A stretch of DNA of 64,000 nucleotides from Stentor roeselii (taxonomy: Eukaryota; Ciliophora; Heterotrichea; Heterotrichida; Stentoridae), in NCBI GenBank assembly GCA_006503475.1, contig RSEH01000091.1:94986-158985 (forward strand), written 5' to 3'. This document shows positions 29,414-39,200 of the stretch, one piece after another. A program made the translations under genes and the position numbers. Within the stretch, counting starts at the first letter, position 1. Every line of letters begins with the position of its first letter. The notes under the pieces were generated by a model, which was given only the letters and a program-made list of their open reading frames with translations, searched no databases and was not told the DNA's origin.

Positions 29414-29977
29414 ATGGAAACAACGAAAAAAACTGAAGTGAACTTCATACAACTGCCGAATACGGAAGAGTCGATTATTAGAGGGTCTTTAGAACAAAGT
29501 GAAAGCCCGGTTTCTAAGAGAAGGATTTTCACGGATTTTCCGACTGAGGAAACTTTGAACCTTAGGTCGTTGAATTCACCTCATACGGCTTCGTCGATAC
29601 GGGAAACGTTTTTTGATAAGATTAAAGACGTGGTGATGGGAAGTAAGGTTGGTGAAACTTTGAGACTTACACAAACCGTTAGTGATAGCAAAGATGATCC
29701 TCCTGTGGTCAGTGAAAACCGAGTTATTGAGGCTTTTGAGCCTCATGAAATGATGATCGGGCAGGAGGTACCTACTCTAATCTGGTGCGCTTTTTGCAAA
29801 GGTGAAAGAAAGACTGAACTTGACTATGTCAACAGTTCAAAAACCTTCTGGGCTTCTGTTGGGATCTTCTTGGCAGGAGGGGTCGCTGGGTGTTGTCTAG
29901 CACCCTATTGTATTAATAAATGCAAGGCCACTCGACTTACATGCTCAAGATGTGGACATATTGTTATGAGTGACTAG
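29414..29977 (+). CDS. LITAF/SIMPLE-like domain membrane protein
   Basis: 187 residues. The first about 115 residues are Ser/Thr/Glu-rich and probably disordered. The LITAF domain occupies 120-185: CxxC at 125/128, a hydrophobic half-helix FWASVGIFLAGGVAGCCLAPYC, and the second knuckle CSRCGH at 177-181. The four knuckle cysteines bind one zinc and the hydrophobic part inserts into the cytosolic leaflet of endosomal or lysosomal membranes (family knowledge). It diverges from kinesin-8 by 22 bp and is followed by the phosphodiesterase after 27 bp. Confidence 0.85.
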   Translation: METTKKTEVNFIQLPNTEESIIRGSLEQSESPVSKRRIFTDFPTEETLNLRSLNSPHTASSIRETFFDKIKDVVMGSKVGETLRLTQTVSDSKDDPPVVSENRVIEAFEPHEMMIGQEVPTLIWCAFCKGERKTELDYVNSSKTFWASVGIFLAGGVAGCCLAPYCINKCKATRLTCSRCGHIVMSD

Positions 29978-30004
29978 TGAATTATTAAGTAGTTAACTGG
30001 ATAA

Positions 30005-31384
30005 ATGGAAAATCAACAGATTGAATGGGAAAAACTACTTTTTCATGCTGTTGAACTTCAAAATAAAGGATTTTTAACTATTGAGGAACTCAGAAATTTC
30101 AAGAAAATACTGAAAAAAATCAGTGATAAAGAAGATTTCTGTGATTTTTCATCAGTTTTACAAGATAGGTCCCACCTAGATGAAGGAGGTTTTAAGGAAA
30201 ACTGTGAAAATATAAAAGAAATGATTTCAGAAAGTCTTGAAGGTCTTGTAAAAGCAAGTAAAAGTCTTCCTGGTTCTAAAAGAATGAGATTTAAACAAAG
30301 TTTAGAAAATTTGTGTGAATCATTTGGGTTAGACTTAAAATCTTTCGTGAAAATTTCAGAGTTTTTCGTGGAAGACATGCCTGTTTCTTCCCTTCCCACG
30401 CAAGAGACCCAAAATCCAGAGATCTTAACCGAATTCTTTTTTCTAGAAACTTCTCCAGACATAAACGACTTCAACCTAGACATATTTTCCTTAACCAAAA
30501 CTTTATCATCACGGCAAGTCCTTCAATTCCTTTCACTAAAATCCTTCACCTACTGGAACCTTTTTTCCCTGATCCCGAAGCAGGTCTTCACATCATTCAT
30601 AGAAAAAATAAGCAAAGGTTACAAAGAGATTCCTTATCATAACTCCCTTCACGCAGCAGACGTGCTTCAAGCAAGTCACTTTTTCCTATCATCAACTTCT
30701 TTATTCTCAAAATCAGGAATGACGAACTTGCACAGTTTTTCTCTTTTATTAAGTGCAATAATTCACGATTTCAAACATCCAGGAGTGAACAACAATTTTT
30801 TAATCAGAAGTCAAGACAAGTTAGCTCTTCGGTATAATGACGAGTCAGTTTTAGAGAACTTTCACCTGAGTGAAGTCTTTAAACTACTGAAAATTGAAAA
30901 ATTCAATGTTCTTGGAGGATTTAAAAATGAAGAAAAAGAGTTTTTGAGAAAAACGATTATTTTTTTAGTGATTTCTACTGATATGGCGAAACATCAGCAA
31001 CTTTTAAATGATGTTCAGAAAAAACTGGTTAGGAAAAATGATTTGAATGGAGAAAAAATGATGATTTTAGCAAGTTTTTTACATTTGGCTGATCTGAGTA
31101 ATACTCTCAGGCCTTTTCATGTCTGTGAAGAGTGGGGTCGGAGGGTGAACCAGGAGTTCTTTCTTCAGGGTGACAAGGAAAGAGATCTCGGTCTGCCAGT
31201 TTCCCCATTTTGTGACAGGTTTTCAGTGAATATCGCAAAAAGCCAGGAATTTTTTATCAATTTAGTGATGATCCCGTTTATAGTCCCCATCTGCCGAGAG
31301 GTAGAAGAACTGAAGTTTTTATATGGAAATGCCAGGAAAAACTTAGAAAACTGGCGTAGTCAACAGTTCCCTCCCATTAAATAA
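30005..31384 (+). CDS. Class I cyclic nucleotide phosphodiesterase
   Basis: 459 residues, start in GGATAAATGG. The catalytic domain spans about 170-445 and keeps the key residues: H212 (acid) and H216 in HNSLHAADV, H254/D255 in HDFKHPGVNN, and D363 in HLADLSN. These are the metal and catalytic ligands of class I PDEs, so it should hydrolyse cAMP and/or cGMP. TDMAKH (325-330) is also typical. No GAF, PAS or membrane domain is visible; the N-terminal 140 residues are helical. Substrate specificity cannot be told from the motif alone. Confidence 0.9.
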   Translation: MENQQIEWEKLLFHAVELQNKGFLTIEELRNFKKILKKISDKEDFCDFSSVLQDRSHLDEGGFKENCENIKEMISESLEGLVKASKSLPGSKRMRFKQSLENLCESFGLDLKSFVKISEFFVEDMPVSSLPTQETQNPEILTEFFFLETSPDINDFNLDIFSLTKTLSSRQVLQFLSLKSFTYWNLFSLIPKQVFTSFIEKISKGYKEIPYHNSLHAADVLQASHFFLSSTSLFSKSGMTNLHSFSLLLSAIIHDFKHPGVNNNFLIRSQDKLALRYNDESVLENFHLSEVFKLLKIEKFNVLGGFKNEEKEFLRKTIIFLVISTDMAKHQQLLNDVQKKLVRKNDLNGEKMMILASFLHLADLSNTLRPFHVCEEWGRRVNQEFFLQGDKERDLGLPVSPFCDRFSVNIAKSQEFFINLVMIPFIVPICREVEELKFLYGNARKNLENWRSQQFPPIK

Positions 31385-31429
31385 ACCTCAACTAAAGATA
31401 ACCTTATAAATCTCTAACCACTGAATTAA

Positions 31430-32170
31430 TTATTCATAAAACAACTTACCCCTCAGCTCCATCAAGTCCTTCGGGTTACTTTCAAGTACTTTTTCCACAA
31501 ATTCCCCAGCTTGTCTAATAGCAGGTTGAAACTGCATCAAATTTAAATTTCCTTTTTTATTCATTTCCATCCAAATCTTATGCATTTTTACGACAGCAGC
31601 AGAGAAAAGTTCATGAATCGTTTCTAAGCTCTGCAAGTTAAGAACACAGAAAGTTTTAAGCAACCCGATATGCAAAATTTTCGATCCAGGGACTCCAACA
31701 ACGGTTTTTTTATGCAGCTGAAAAAAGCTCATAAGAAGATGCTAGGTGTTAATTACAGTGATGTTCAGTGCTGAGATCGCAAATGAGTAAGTTGAACTGT
31801 TTTCTATTATTTCTCTAAACTCTTTCGGGTATGTCGTGCTTAAGTAAAGCAACTGCTCAAGGCCGAACACTCCGGCACCGCGAAAGTCACTTCCAGGGTC
31901 TTTGTTTTGAAAACCGATTTTTTTCCAGTTTTCGCTTTGGTTGTTGATTGGAAGATCCTCGTTTGGAAAGACGGTTTCGTAGAATTGAGACAAAAGGGAT
32001 TGATGGGATTGGTTGGCTTTGTTGAATTCTATTCTTGATTGGCTTCGGAGAGTGTTTAAAGCTAAAAGCTCTTTTGGGGAAAGCTTGCAGGAGGTTGAAC
32101 AGCGCTGGGAACAGTTTTTGTATACAAGTTTGACTGACTCGGCATCTTGGAGCTTTTGGGCTTCTGACAT
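31430..32170 (-). CDS. ELMO-domain (ELMOD-like) protein
   Basis: CDS is complement(31430..31741, 31757..32170), 241 residues, with intron GTAATTAACACCTAG at 31742-31756. Splicing joins SALNIT to HLLMSFFQLHKK. The ELMO signature WKKIGFQNKDPGSDFRGAGVFGLEQL begins near residue 82 and the rest is helical. ELMOD proteins are GTPase-activating proteins for ARL2 and ARF family GTPases; the conserved Arg of the signature (DFRG) is present. It converges with the PDE gene with a 45-bp gap. Confidence 0.85.
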
Positions 32171-32613
32171 GAAAGGATATTAACTAGAATCAGTGATTTT
32201 CAGGTTTTTTGAATGGGTTGATTGGGTGTTAGGGTGTTAATTTTGAATTTTTTATTGTTTGATTTATAAAAGTAGTGAAAGTCTTTTAGTAGTTATTTAA
32301 GAAAAGTTGATTATATTACTCAAAAGTTTCTTTTCAAGTTTCAAATATTTCACTTAACACAAAAGTGAAAATTTTCGCTTTCTCAGTGTTTTTTCAAAAG
32401 TTTTTTAAAATTTCTCCTAATTTTCCCAGTAATTCAAAAAATTTCATAAAAACTGGTAGAAGTACCAAGTTCTTAGTTTTCTTCTTAACTTCAAATTATC
32501 ATTCAATAACTCATCATCTACCAGAAAATTTAAGTAAAAAATCCTATATTGACCCAAAAAACCATCTTCATATTTTAACCCTATCCAATTTTTTGTTTCA
32601 TTATAGCCAAGAA
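32171..32613. other. AT-rich intergenic region
   Basis: This is the shared upstream region of the ELMO gene (minus) and the Myb gene (plus). The Myb frame stays open upstream to 32365, but that part is AT/Phe-rich and judged non-coding. No other feature was seen. Confidence 0.55.
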
Positions 32614-33189
32614 ATGAATTCGAAAGACATCGAAGAAACAATAGAACCATATCAGGTGACTCCAGGGGTTTGGATGGTACCTTGTCGAGTGGATCAAACC
32701 CGCAAGGTTTACACTCCGTCAACTCGACCGTTTAAAAACGTAAAAAAAACCACGAAAAGCTACTCAAGGCAGAGCTGGAATGAAGACGAGGACCGGGAAC
32801 TCACGGAAATCATCGATGAACTTGGACCTCAACACTGGTCACGAGTTGCTGCTCAGCTAAACTTGAGACTTCATAATGGCTTGCCTATACGACTCGGAAA
32901 ACAATGTAGGGAGCGATGGCTTGGGACTCTCGACCCGGAGATACAGAAGAGTGAATGGACTAATGAAGAAGATAGCATTCTGATCAGCCAGCAAATGTTA
33001 CATGGAAACAAGTGGAGCACTATAAGTGAACATCTTCCTGGAAGAACCGAGAACCAGACCAAGAATAGGTGGAGAAAATTGGAAAAACTAGCGAAAACCG
33101 AAAGGAAAAGAATGAGAAGACAGAAAAACTACAAAAGCATCAACTTTTTACAACCTTGGGTTTTTTTCGGGTGGCCAAACCAATTTTAA
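32614..33189 (+). CDS. R2R3-type Myb DNA-binding protein
   Basis: 191 residues from the ATG at 32614. An N-terminal segment of about 48 residues precedes two Myb repeats. The first is about 50-110 (SWNEDEDRELTEIIDELG...W..VA...........KQCRERW). The second is about 115-160 (EWTNEEDSILISQQMLHGNKWSTISEHLPGRTENQTKNRW). The conserved Trp residues and the KQCRERW/NQTKNRW recognition helices are intact. A basic segment (KTERKRMRRQKN) follows and may be a nuclear signal. Likely a sequence-specific nuclear transcription factor. The first repeat has a few extra residues before its third helix. Confidence 0.9.
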   Translation: MNSKDIEETIEPYQVTPGVWMVPCRVDQTRKVYTPSTRPFKNVKKTTKSYSRQSWNEDEDRELTEIIDELGPQHWSRVAAQLNLRLHNGLPIRLGKQCRERWLGTLDPEIQKSEWTNEEDSILISQQMLHGNKWSTISEHLPGRTENQTKNRWRKLEKLAKTERKRMRRQKNYKSINFLQPWVFFGWPNQF

Positions 33190-33485
33190 CATTTATTATT
33201 TGATAAATGGTTGATTAGGTAATCGAGAACTAATTCTTCGCAAAGAGGAAAAGTTTTTTTGAAAGAATATCAAAGGTTTATCAAATAACCATCTAAAAAA
33301 TCACCATTCTTACTATTCTATAATTATTTCAATAGTTTAAATCTTTCTTCAATTCCAAATTTTTCAACCGATTCTCAAAAACCAAATCAAATAATTCTCT
33401 CTTCTAAAACAATTAAAAACTCGAATCCAATTAAAACTCTAAATTTTTCTCTTCAAATTCACTTTCATCCCTCTAAATAATTTAA

Positions 33486-34466
33486 ATGTCGAAATAGTAA
33501 GATTCATTCAGTTTTATTTTAATATCCAAGACCTGGAAGCGAGATTCTCACGGTCTCTTCGACTACGAGAGCAAAGACATCCAGCTAAAAAAGTTGATTT
33601 CTTCATCAAGTTCTTCGATTTCGCGGAAAAACGAGGAAATCGTGATAGAATCTTCGAAGCCTTCATCAAGTTCATCACTGGCGCAGGTGACAGTTTCTGA
33701 AAAGTCTTTAAAAATCGAGTCGACAAGTGAGCCTCTTTGGAAAGTTGTCCGTTTTCAAAAGGATCAGGTTCATCTTCTGAAAACTGGAGATGTTCTCAAG
33801 TTTGGCCGGGTAAAGTTTTTGGTTAAGGACTTGCAGACCTGCTCTGATGTTTCTTGTTTGTTTGATAAACATGTTGAAGTTGATTTTCAAGGAAATTCTT
33901 GCAAAATTTGTCTTTCTGATGCGGTTGAAGAGGATAATCCTTTGGTTTCACCTTGTAATTGTGCTGGGACTATGAAGTTTATTCATGTGCAGTGCTTGAA
34001 AATGTGTGTTACTAGTCAACTTGTGGTGAAGACTAGTGAAAAATGTGTTTCTTATACTTGGAAAAATATTAATTGTAGTCTTTGTGCGCAGCCTTTTCCT
34101 AACTCGGTTGTTGCTAATGGGAAAACTTATCCGATTCTTTTGGTGCATAGGCCTGAACCTCCGTTTTTTATACTTGAGAATCTTACTTCACATGGTCACC
34201 ACGGAGGAATGCACAGCGTAAGTTTCAGCAACACCGAAACCGTTCTTCTCGGAAGAGGTCACGACAGCGACATCCGTATAAACGACATATCAGTATCCAG
34301 GATCCACGCATGCATAAGATACACAAAAGGTGAATTTTACCTCGAAGACTACAACAGCAAGTTCGGAACTCTGGTGCAAGTGAACCAGGCAGAGATAAAA
34401 GGAAGCGAGGTCCTTTTCGTCCAGAGTGGAAGAAGTTTGCTAGAGTTTAAATTGAAACATAAATAA
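33486..34466 (+). CDS. FHA/RING-CH/FHA protein, probable E3 ubiquitin ligase
   Basis: CDS is join(33486..33496, 33512..34466), 321 residues. Intron GTAAGATTCATTCAG at 33497-33511 lies after only 11 coding bases and removes an immediate TAG. A degenerate FHA-like stretch (LLKTGDVLKFGRVKFLV, about 92-108) precedes a RING-CH finger at 134-195 with C4HC3 ligands (CKIC, CNC, HVQC, CSLC). A well-formed FHA domain follows at about 236-310 (LLGRGHDSDIRINDISVSRIHA). RING-CH proteins are E3 ligases and FHA binds phosphothreonine, so phosphorylation-directed ubiquitination is likely (inference). The 296 bp upstream are AT-rich and featureless. The TAA stop overlaps the ATG of the next gene (TAATG). Confidence 0.85.
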
Positions 34467-36073
34467 TGGAAGAAGGAATCGGGATTAAAGCGAATTTAAT
34501 CATCGCTCTTCAGACGTCGAATATTCAGTCCTTTGAAAAGGTGGTAAGGACCTCAGATGTGCCTTTGTATAACTTGAAAGACTCGCATGGATGCAACATT
34601 TTTCATGATCTCGCCGTCAGTGTCGTGAAAGAAGACGTGTTGATTGATATGTTGAATGTTTTAATTCAAGAGTTTAATGACAGGTATTTCGATGATGCGG
34701 ATGATGTTCTTAGGAATATGCTGAACTCGCCCAAACATCAGGATGGACAGTTTCCTTTGATGGATGCTGTGTTTTACAATAAGAAAGTAAGATATTTATA
34801 GAGAATTATTAAGAAGTTTGTGGAACTTGGAGCTGATCCTTATTGTAAGAATAAAAAACTTGAAGGAGTTGTACATATTGCTGCTGAAGCCGGGTTTGAT
34901 TATCTTTTGACTTATTTTGCTAAGGACTTGGGAATTCGGATCGATGATAAAGACTCTAAAAACCGTAGCCCGCTTCACCTAGCATGCATGAAAGGTAACT
35001 ATTTATCCGCTTCCTTCTTAGTAGCCTGGGGAGCAGATGTGAAATGTGTCGATACCTCAGGTAACTCTCCATTACATCTAGCAGTACTAAGCCACAACTA
35101 CAAATTAGTTCGACTATTACTCATAAAAGGCAGTAACAAGAATCTAAAAAACCAACTCGGAAAGCGACCGATCGACATAGCTGAAAGTTCAATCGACAAA
35201 AACCTGAAAAAACTTTTGGTACTCATCATTCAGAGAAGCCCAAGCTGCCTTTCAAGACTGAATCCATTTCGACAAGAACTCGATGACTGCAAGAACAGTC
35301 CATTAAAGTTCATCCTTTTCTCTTGTTTATACGCTTTAAGAGCGGTTTTTCAAGTTATTGTGATAATATCTCAAAATGAAGTTTTATTCTATATCTTGTC
35401 CTTGATACTTATTTTTGTGTCGATTATCTCTTTTTTAGTTGCCAGCTGCAAAGGTCCTGGATATCTTATCTTAAAAAACGCGACTTTAAGCAGGTTGATT
35501 GAAAAATATCGAAGTGAGTTCATTTGTCCTTTTTGTGAATGCAAGAAAAATCATGGAACTCGTCATTGTTTTAAATGCAAAAAATGTGTTGAGGTGATGA
35601 ATAGTTAGAATATGGATCATCATTGTCCTTGGTTAAACAATTGTATTGGGAAAAGGAATTATAAAGTTTTTATTGTCTTTTTGGTTATTGGGTCGGTTGA
35701 TTACTTGTTTCATTCTGTTATCTGTGCTTTGGATCTTCTGGATTTGGTTCATATTGAAATTCATATGTTTGATCATCAGCAGATGATTCTTTTAGTATCG
35801 TTTTTTATCAGTTTTCTGTTGTTTTTAACTGTCTTTCCCGTACTTTGTATTCATCTTTTCAGTATCGTTAAAAACAAGAAAAATATCAAAATTGTTCCTT
35901 CGAGGTTGGATTCTTCTGATACTTCTTCTATGTTAATTACTCCGAGTATCAGTGCTGCTGATACTTCTTCCTCGCCTTTTATGGAAAGTGTAAGGGCCGA
36001 GGGGTATAAAGGATGCTTTCAAAGGAAAGTGAAACAAAGAGAATTCAGCCTTGTTAGCAGGGATTTCTTGTAA
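34466..36073 (+). CDS. Ankyrin-repeat DHHC protein S-palmitoyltransferase
   Basis: CDS is join(34466..34786, 34802..35593, 35609..36073), 525 residues. The introns are GTAAGATATTTATAG (34787-34801) and GTGATGAATAGTTAG (35594-35608). The second splits the catalytic domain exactly before the DHHC motif, and only splicing gives [21 protein letters not shown], which proves the intron. At least four ankyrin repeats lie at about 110-260 ([24 protein letters not shown]). Two membrane helices follow, then the Cys-rich domain with DHHC at 374-377, then two more helices and a Ser-rich cytoplasmic tail. The architecture is that of the HIP14/Akr1 group, which palmitoylates proteins on Golgi and endosomal membranes. 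Confidence 0.93.
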
Positions 36074-36154
36074 CAAGTATTTAAAATTTAATTATCCGAC
36101 ATTTTATTGTTGAATATAAATAATGACCTGATATATCTACAAGAAGCTCAAGAG

Positions 36155-36256
36155 ATGGCTTCTAAGCCTGTGCAAACGAAGGACGAGTCAAGAGACATCT
36201 GGATGACCTCCAAGACCACCCGCATCAAAATCCGACTAATCCCAAGATTCAAGTGA
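36155..36256 (+). CDS. Candidate 33-residue small ORF
   Basis: In the 224-bp gap between two genes, 36123-36256 is clearly less AT-rich than its surroundings. A frame is open from before 36110 to a TGA at 36254. The first in-frame ATG is 36155, giving MASKPVQTKDESRDIW and ending RIKIRLIPRFK. An upstream out-of-frame ATG (36123) has its own stop two codons on. It may be a tiny basic protein or the remnant 3' end of a lost gene. No family is recognised. Confidence 0.35.
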   Translation: MASKPVQTKDESRDIWMTSKTTRIKIRLIPRFK

Positions 36257-36297
36257 AGGAATACTTAAAAATTTAAAGTCTTCCCGAGAATCCAACA

Positions 36298-37689
36298 TTA
36301 AAACTTAACTTTAACACTTTCCTTATTTTCTTCATCCGATTCAAGTTCACTTAAAATAAACTCTACAATCATCGCCATTTCCTTGATTTCTTCCAATTCA
36401 AAGCCAGTTAAAATCCTATCAAGTAAGCCCCTATCAAGAAACCACCCTTCTTCCAATACTTCTTTAATGACTTCAACCAAGTTAATCTCCGAGTCATTAG
36501 GTCCTCCAACTTTCCTCTTCAAGAATTCCATGATATTATCATAAAGCTTGACTTGTTGAAAGCTTTTTTTTATTCTTGTTATTCGATTTTCATCGATTTT
36601 TCTTTTAAACTGTTCCATTTTCCTTAAAGAATATCCTCGATCTCTAAATTTTTCCTGATCATTTATGATAAGTTTCGCTTTTTCCATCAAAGAAACAGGT
36701 CTCTTTGCTTTCAAACTGTCCATGATTTTTATAAGGTTTTTGTTTTGATACTCTCTCGCCTCTCGAAAGTCTCGAAAACATTTTTCGACGATGTTTGAAG
36801 GGTCGTAGTTGTTTTTTGTTGTGTCGGGAAATGAAAACTTTTGGAAATGGTCAGAACCTGGAGTTTTTGATGTGAGGGACTCGAGGTGAGCTACTCTTGA
36901 CTGACGAGTTGATGACTTTAAATCGAGCTTTACGAGAGAGATTTTGTTCATTCGGTTGTAGGTTTTTATTATTGAGTTTTTTTGAAGAGGGTTTGCGTTT
37001 AGCTTTAGTAGGACTTTTTTGTCGTGGTTCCAAGCGACTCCTGGATTCGTGTTTACGAAGATCTCGAGACCTGAGAGTTCTTTTTTGAACTCTTCTAGGT
37101 GCTTTTGACAACGATTAATTTTATCAAATACTTGATCCTTAACATCCTTCGATCTTTCACCCTTGACATATTCCTTAAACGAAGGTAATTCTAAAGCAGG
37201 TTTAACCTTTCCAGTCAAAATCGAAACATGAGGTAAATTATGCACTTTTTCATATCCTTGGGTATGCACAGAGTCTTCAAAGTTAATCGATGTGTTCATT
37301 TTAATCCTTTCCAATACTCCTGGCCCTACTTCAGTAAACTTGCTAACTTTTCCAGCACGAGATTCCGAAACAAAATTCATCCTTTCACGAATAGAAGAAT
37401 TGAGTTTATTTTTCCCAGAGTCCTTCGGCAAAAACTCAGTTTTATTATGTCTTAATTGAGGAATTTCTGAGTTTTGCGTTGAATTCAAGTAGTTTTGAGC
37501 CCTTTTCCTTCTTTTATCCTTAGAATCTTGAAACTCTTTGTAAACTTTGTGAATCTTTTTCAAGAACTTTTTGTCGTTATGACTCGGAGGAGATTTCGTG
37601 AACCTTGTTTTATTTGAAGCGAGGTCAATTGCGAGAAGCATTGTTTTTGAATAAGCTTCTTGCAACTCTTCATCGAATTGTTCATTCAT
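36298..37689 (-). CDS. Helical/coiled-coil protein of unknown function
   Basis: 463 residues, single exon. The sequence is Lys/Glu/Asn-rich and largely helical, with basic patches (QDSKDKRRKRAQNYLNS, KAKLIINDQEKFRDRGYS) and an acidic C-terminus (ELESDEENKESVKVKF). No known domain is seen. It is the downstream member of a tandem pair: its ATG lies 9 bp after the stop of the Ulp1-like gene. Confidence 0.7.
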   Translation of the reverse strand: MNEQFDEELQEAYSKTMLLAIDLASNKTRFTKSPPSHNDKKFLKKIHKVYKEFQDSKDKRRKRAQNYLNSTQNSEIPQLRHNKTEFLPKDSGKNKLNSSIRERMNFVSESRAGKVSKFTEVGPGVLERIKMNTSINFEDSVHTQGYEKVHNLPHVSILTGKVKPALELPSFKEYVKGERSKDVKDQVFDKINRCQKHLEEFKKELSGLEIFVNTNPGVAWNHDKKVLLKLNANPLQKNSIIKTYNRMNKISLVKLDLKSSTRQSRVAHLESLTSKTPGSDHFQKFSFPDTTKNNYDPSNIVEKCFRDFREAREYQNKNLIKIMDSLKAKRPVSLMEKAKLIINDQEKFRDRGYSLRKMEQFKRKIDENRITRIKKSFQQVKLYDNIMEFLKRKVGGPNDSEINLVEVIKEVLEEGWFLDRGLLDRILTGFELEEIKEMAMIVEFILSELESDEENKESVKVKF

Positions 37690-37698
37690 CTATTATTA

Positions 37699-38754
37699 TT
37701 AAAAGGTTCTAGGGATTAGAGAATGAAGATCTTCGCTTTCTTTGAGGATTAAGTCTGTGAGAGATGATCCGAAGTATTCTGGAGAGATGTTTTCAAGGTA
37801 GTCGTTCATGTTGGAGTTCTGGCTGTTTACGTCGGTGCAGATTTTCTTGCTGATTAACAAGATAAATAGTTCTGATTGGTCTTCTTTGAAGTCAAAGTTG
37901 TTGTTTTGTTTTTCGTAAGTTAAAGTATTTAGTTGTTTCATTATTTGGTCGGATTTTTGGAAATGCGAGAATTCTTGATGGAGGAATCTGTAGCAGTTTA
38001 TTAGGATGTCTTTTAAGTATTGCTGGCCTGATAGTCCTACGTCATGGAAATGGACCTTTTTTTCGTCCATCCAGACTACTAGTAAGGTCCAGTAACCGAT
38101 GAAAATTGGGAAAAGGATGACTTGATAAGCTAAACAAAAGTCATTAAAATGCAAATTTTCATAGCTATGCTGATTAAAAATCTTCCAAGAAAAAGACGTG
38201 CTAGCAATCAAAACCTTCATAATTTCTGAATCCTTTCTAATCAAATCCTTATTCATCTTCTGAAAAATACTCAAACTAAAGTCAATCAAATTCCTGCTAA
38301 CTTTTAAACCTTTCAATCCTTGAATTTCCTCGACAGTGAGATACATATTCCAATATTTAAGAACTCTTTCTTGCCTGTCACGTTTGCTGATAATTTCGAA
38401 AAATGTTTCGGTATCTGAAATAGAACTTCTGTCTCCAAATTCACTTCCAGAAAATTCAAGTTGTTTTTTAACATCACGCTTTGCTCTATCTTGATCATCT
38501 TTGAGGATAGCAAAAGAATCAGAGCCATTAACGAACGTTGGTGAATTTTCTTCTGGTGACCTTGGCTTGTATGAATTGTTTCTTTCATAATTTTTGGAGA
38601 GTTCAAATCCACCTTGAATAAAGGAAGGCATCATACTCATGACTAAACTTTTTTTGCCTTTCAGCTTATCCGCGGGCTTTACTCTTGAAGGAACATAAGA
38701 AGAACTGCTGCTTGAGTAGGCTCTATCTGAACTCACAGATCGTGAATCAGCCAT
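37699..38754 (-). CDS. Ulp1/SENP-like protein lacking catalytic residues (pseudo-protease)
   Basis: 351 residues, start in GATAAATGG. The first about 125 residues are Ser/Lys-rich. Residues about 130-310 follow the Ulp1 C48 pattern: a helix start (LKYWNMYLTVEEIQGL), the strand ILFPIFIGYWTLLVVWMDEKKVHFHD, and the late NNNFDFKEDQSELFILLISKKI segment. At the three catalytic places I read Tyr221 instead of His (YW for HW), Asp238 possibly retained, and Gln-Ser (293-294) instead of the Cys-Gly of DCG. If the fold assignment holds, it is an inactive SUMO- or ubiquitin-binding relative. The fold call rests on pattern only. Confidence 0.5.
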   Translation of the reverse strand: MADSRSVSSDRAYSSSSSSYVPSRVKPADKLKGKKSLVMSMMPSFIQGGFELSKNYERNNSYKPRSPEENSPTFVNGSDSFAILKDDQDRAKRDVKKQLEFSGSEFGDRSSISDTETFFEIISKRDRQERVLKYWNMYLTVEEIQGLKGLKVSRNLIDFSLSIFQKMNKDLIRKDSEIMKVLIASTSFSWKIFNQHSYENLHFNDFCLAYQVILFPIFIGYWTLLVVWMDEKKVHFHDVGLSGQQYLKDILINCYRFLHQEFSHFQKSDQIMKQLNTLTYEKQNNNFDFKEDQSELFILLISKKICTDVNSQNSNMNDYLENISPEYFGSSLTDLILKESEDLHSLIPRTF

Positions 38755-39200
38755 TTATCAAAAAATTAGAATTTAGAGAGTTTCTTAAGGAATCAAGGGA
38801 AATTTTAGAATTTTTGAAAAATTTTTAAGGGAAATGATTGTGAGGATTAAAGGATGATTTGGTTATTTTTAGATGGATTTTAAAAAAAATTGGTCATTTA
38901 CTGGCTATTTACCATTTATTATTTTTTTTCTTTATACCTGTTCAGATGGCTCATATTAGTGCCAATCCTGATTGATTTATCTGCTTTTTTAGCTTATTTT
39001 TCATAATTATAAGGCAACTTTAAAGGAAAGACTGAATGAATCTGAAAAAAATACTCCCAAATAAGAGAAATCTTGAAGTTTGAATAGGCGAATAAAATAA
39101 AAACCTCATTTCTATCTGATATTCAAACTCTTCAATATAAATCTCATCCAAATTATTTCCCATGGGTAACCATTCATAATCTTAGCAAAGTCTGATATAA
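38755..39200. other. AT-rich intergenic region upstream of the first giant gene
   Basis: Divergent upstream region of the Ulp1-like gene and the giant surface-protein gene. The string GGTAACCATT near 39166 recurs before the second giant gene near 46771. No gene was seen. Confidence 0.5.

Noticed and set aside
29392-29532. 47-codon N-terminal extension of kinesin-8
   Set aside because: It lies antisense to the first codons of the LITAF-like gene and does not resemble kinesin N-termini; the ATG at 29391 is preferred.
32365-32613. Upstream extension of the Myb protein
   Set aside because: The added 83 codons are AT-rich Phe/Asn/Lys/Ser sequence typical of leader DNA; the ATG at 32614 begins normal coding composition.
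35594-35611. Stop-codon reassignment to explain in-frame TAG and TAA
   Set aside because: Each such stop that interrupts a recognisable live protein lies in a 15-nt GT-AG segment whose removal restores known motifs (for example DHHC), and all three stop codons end proteins normally.
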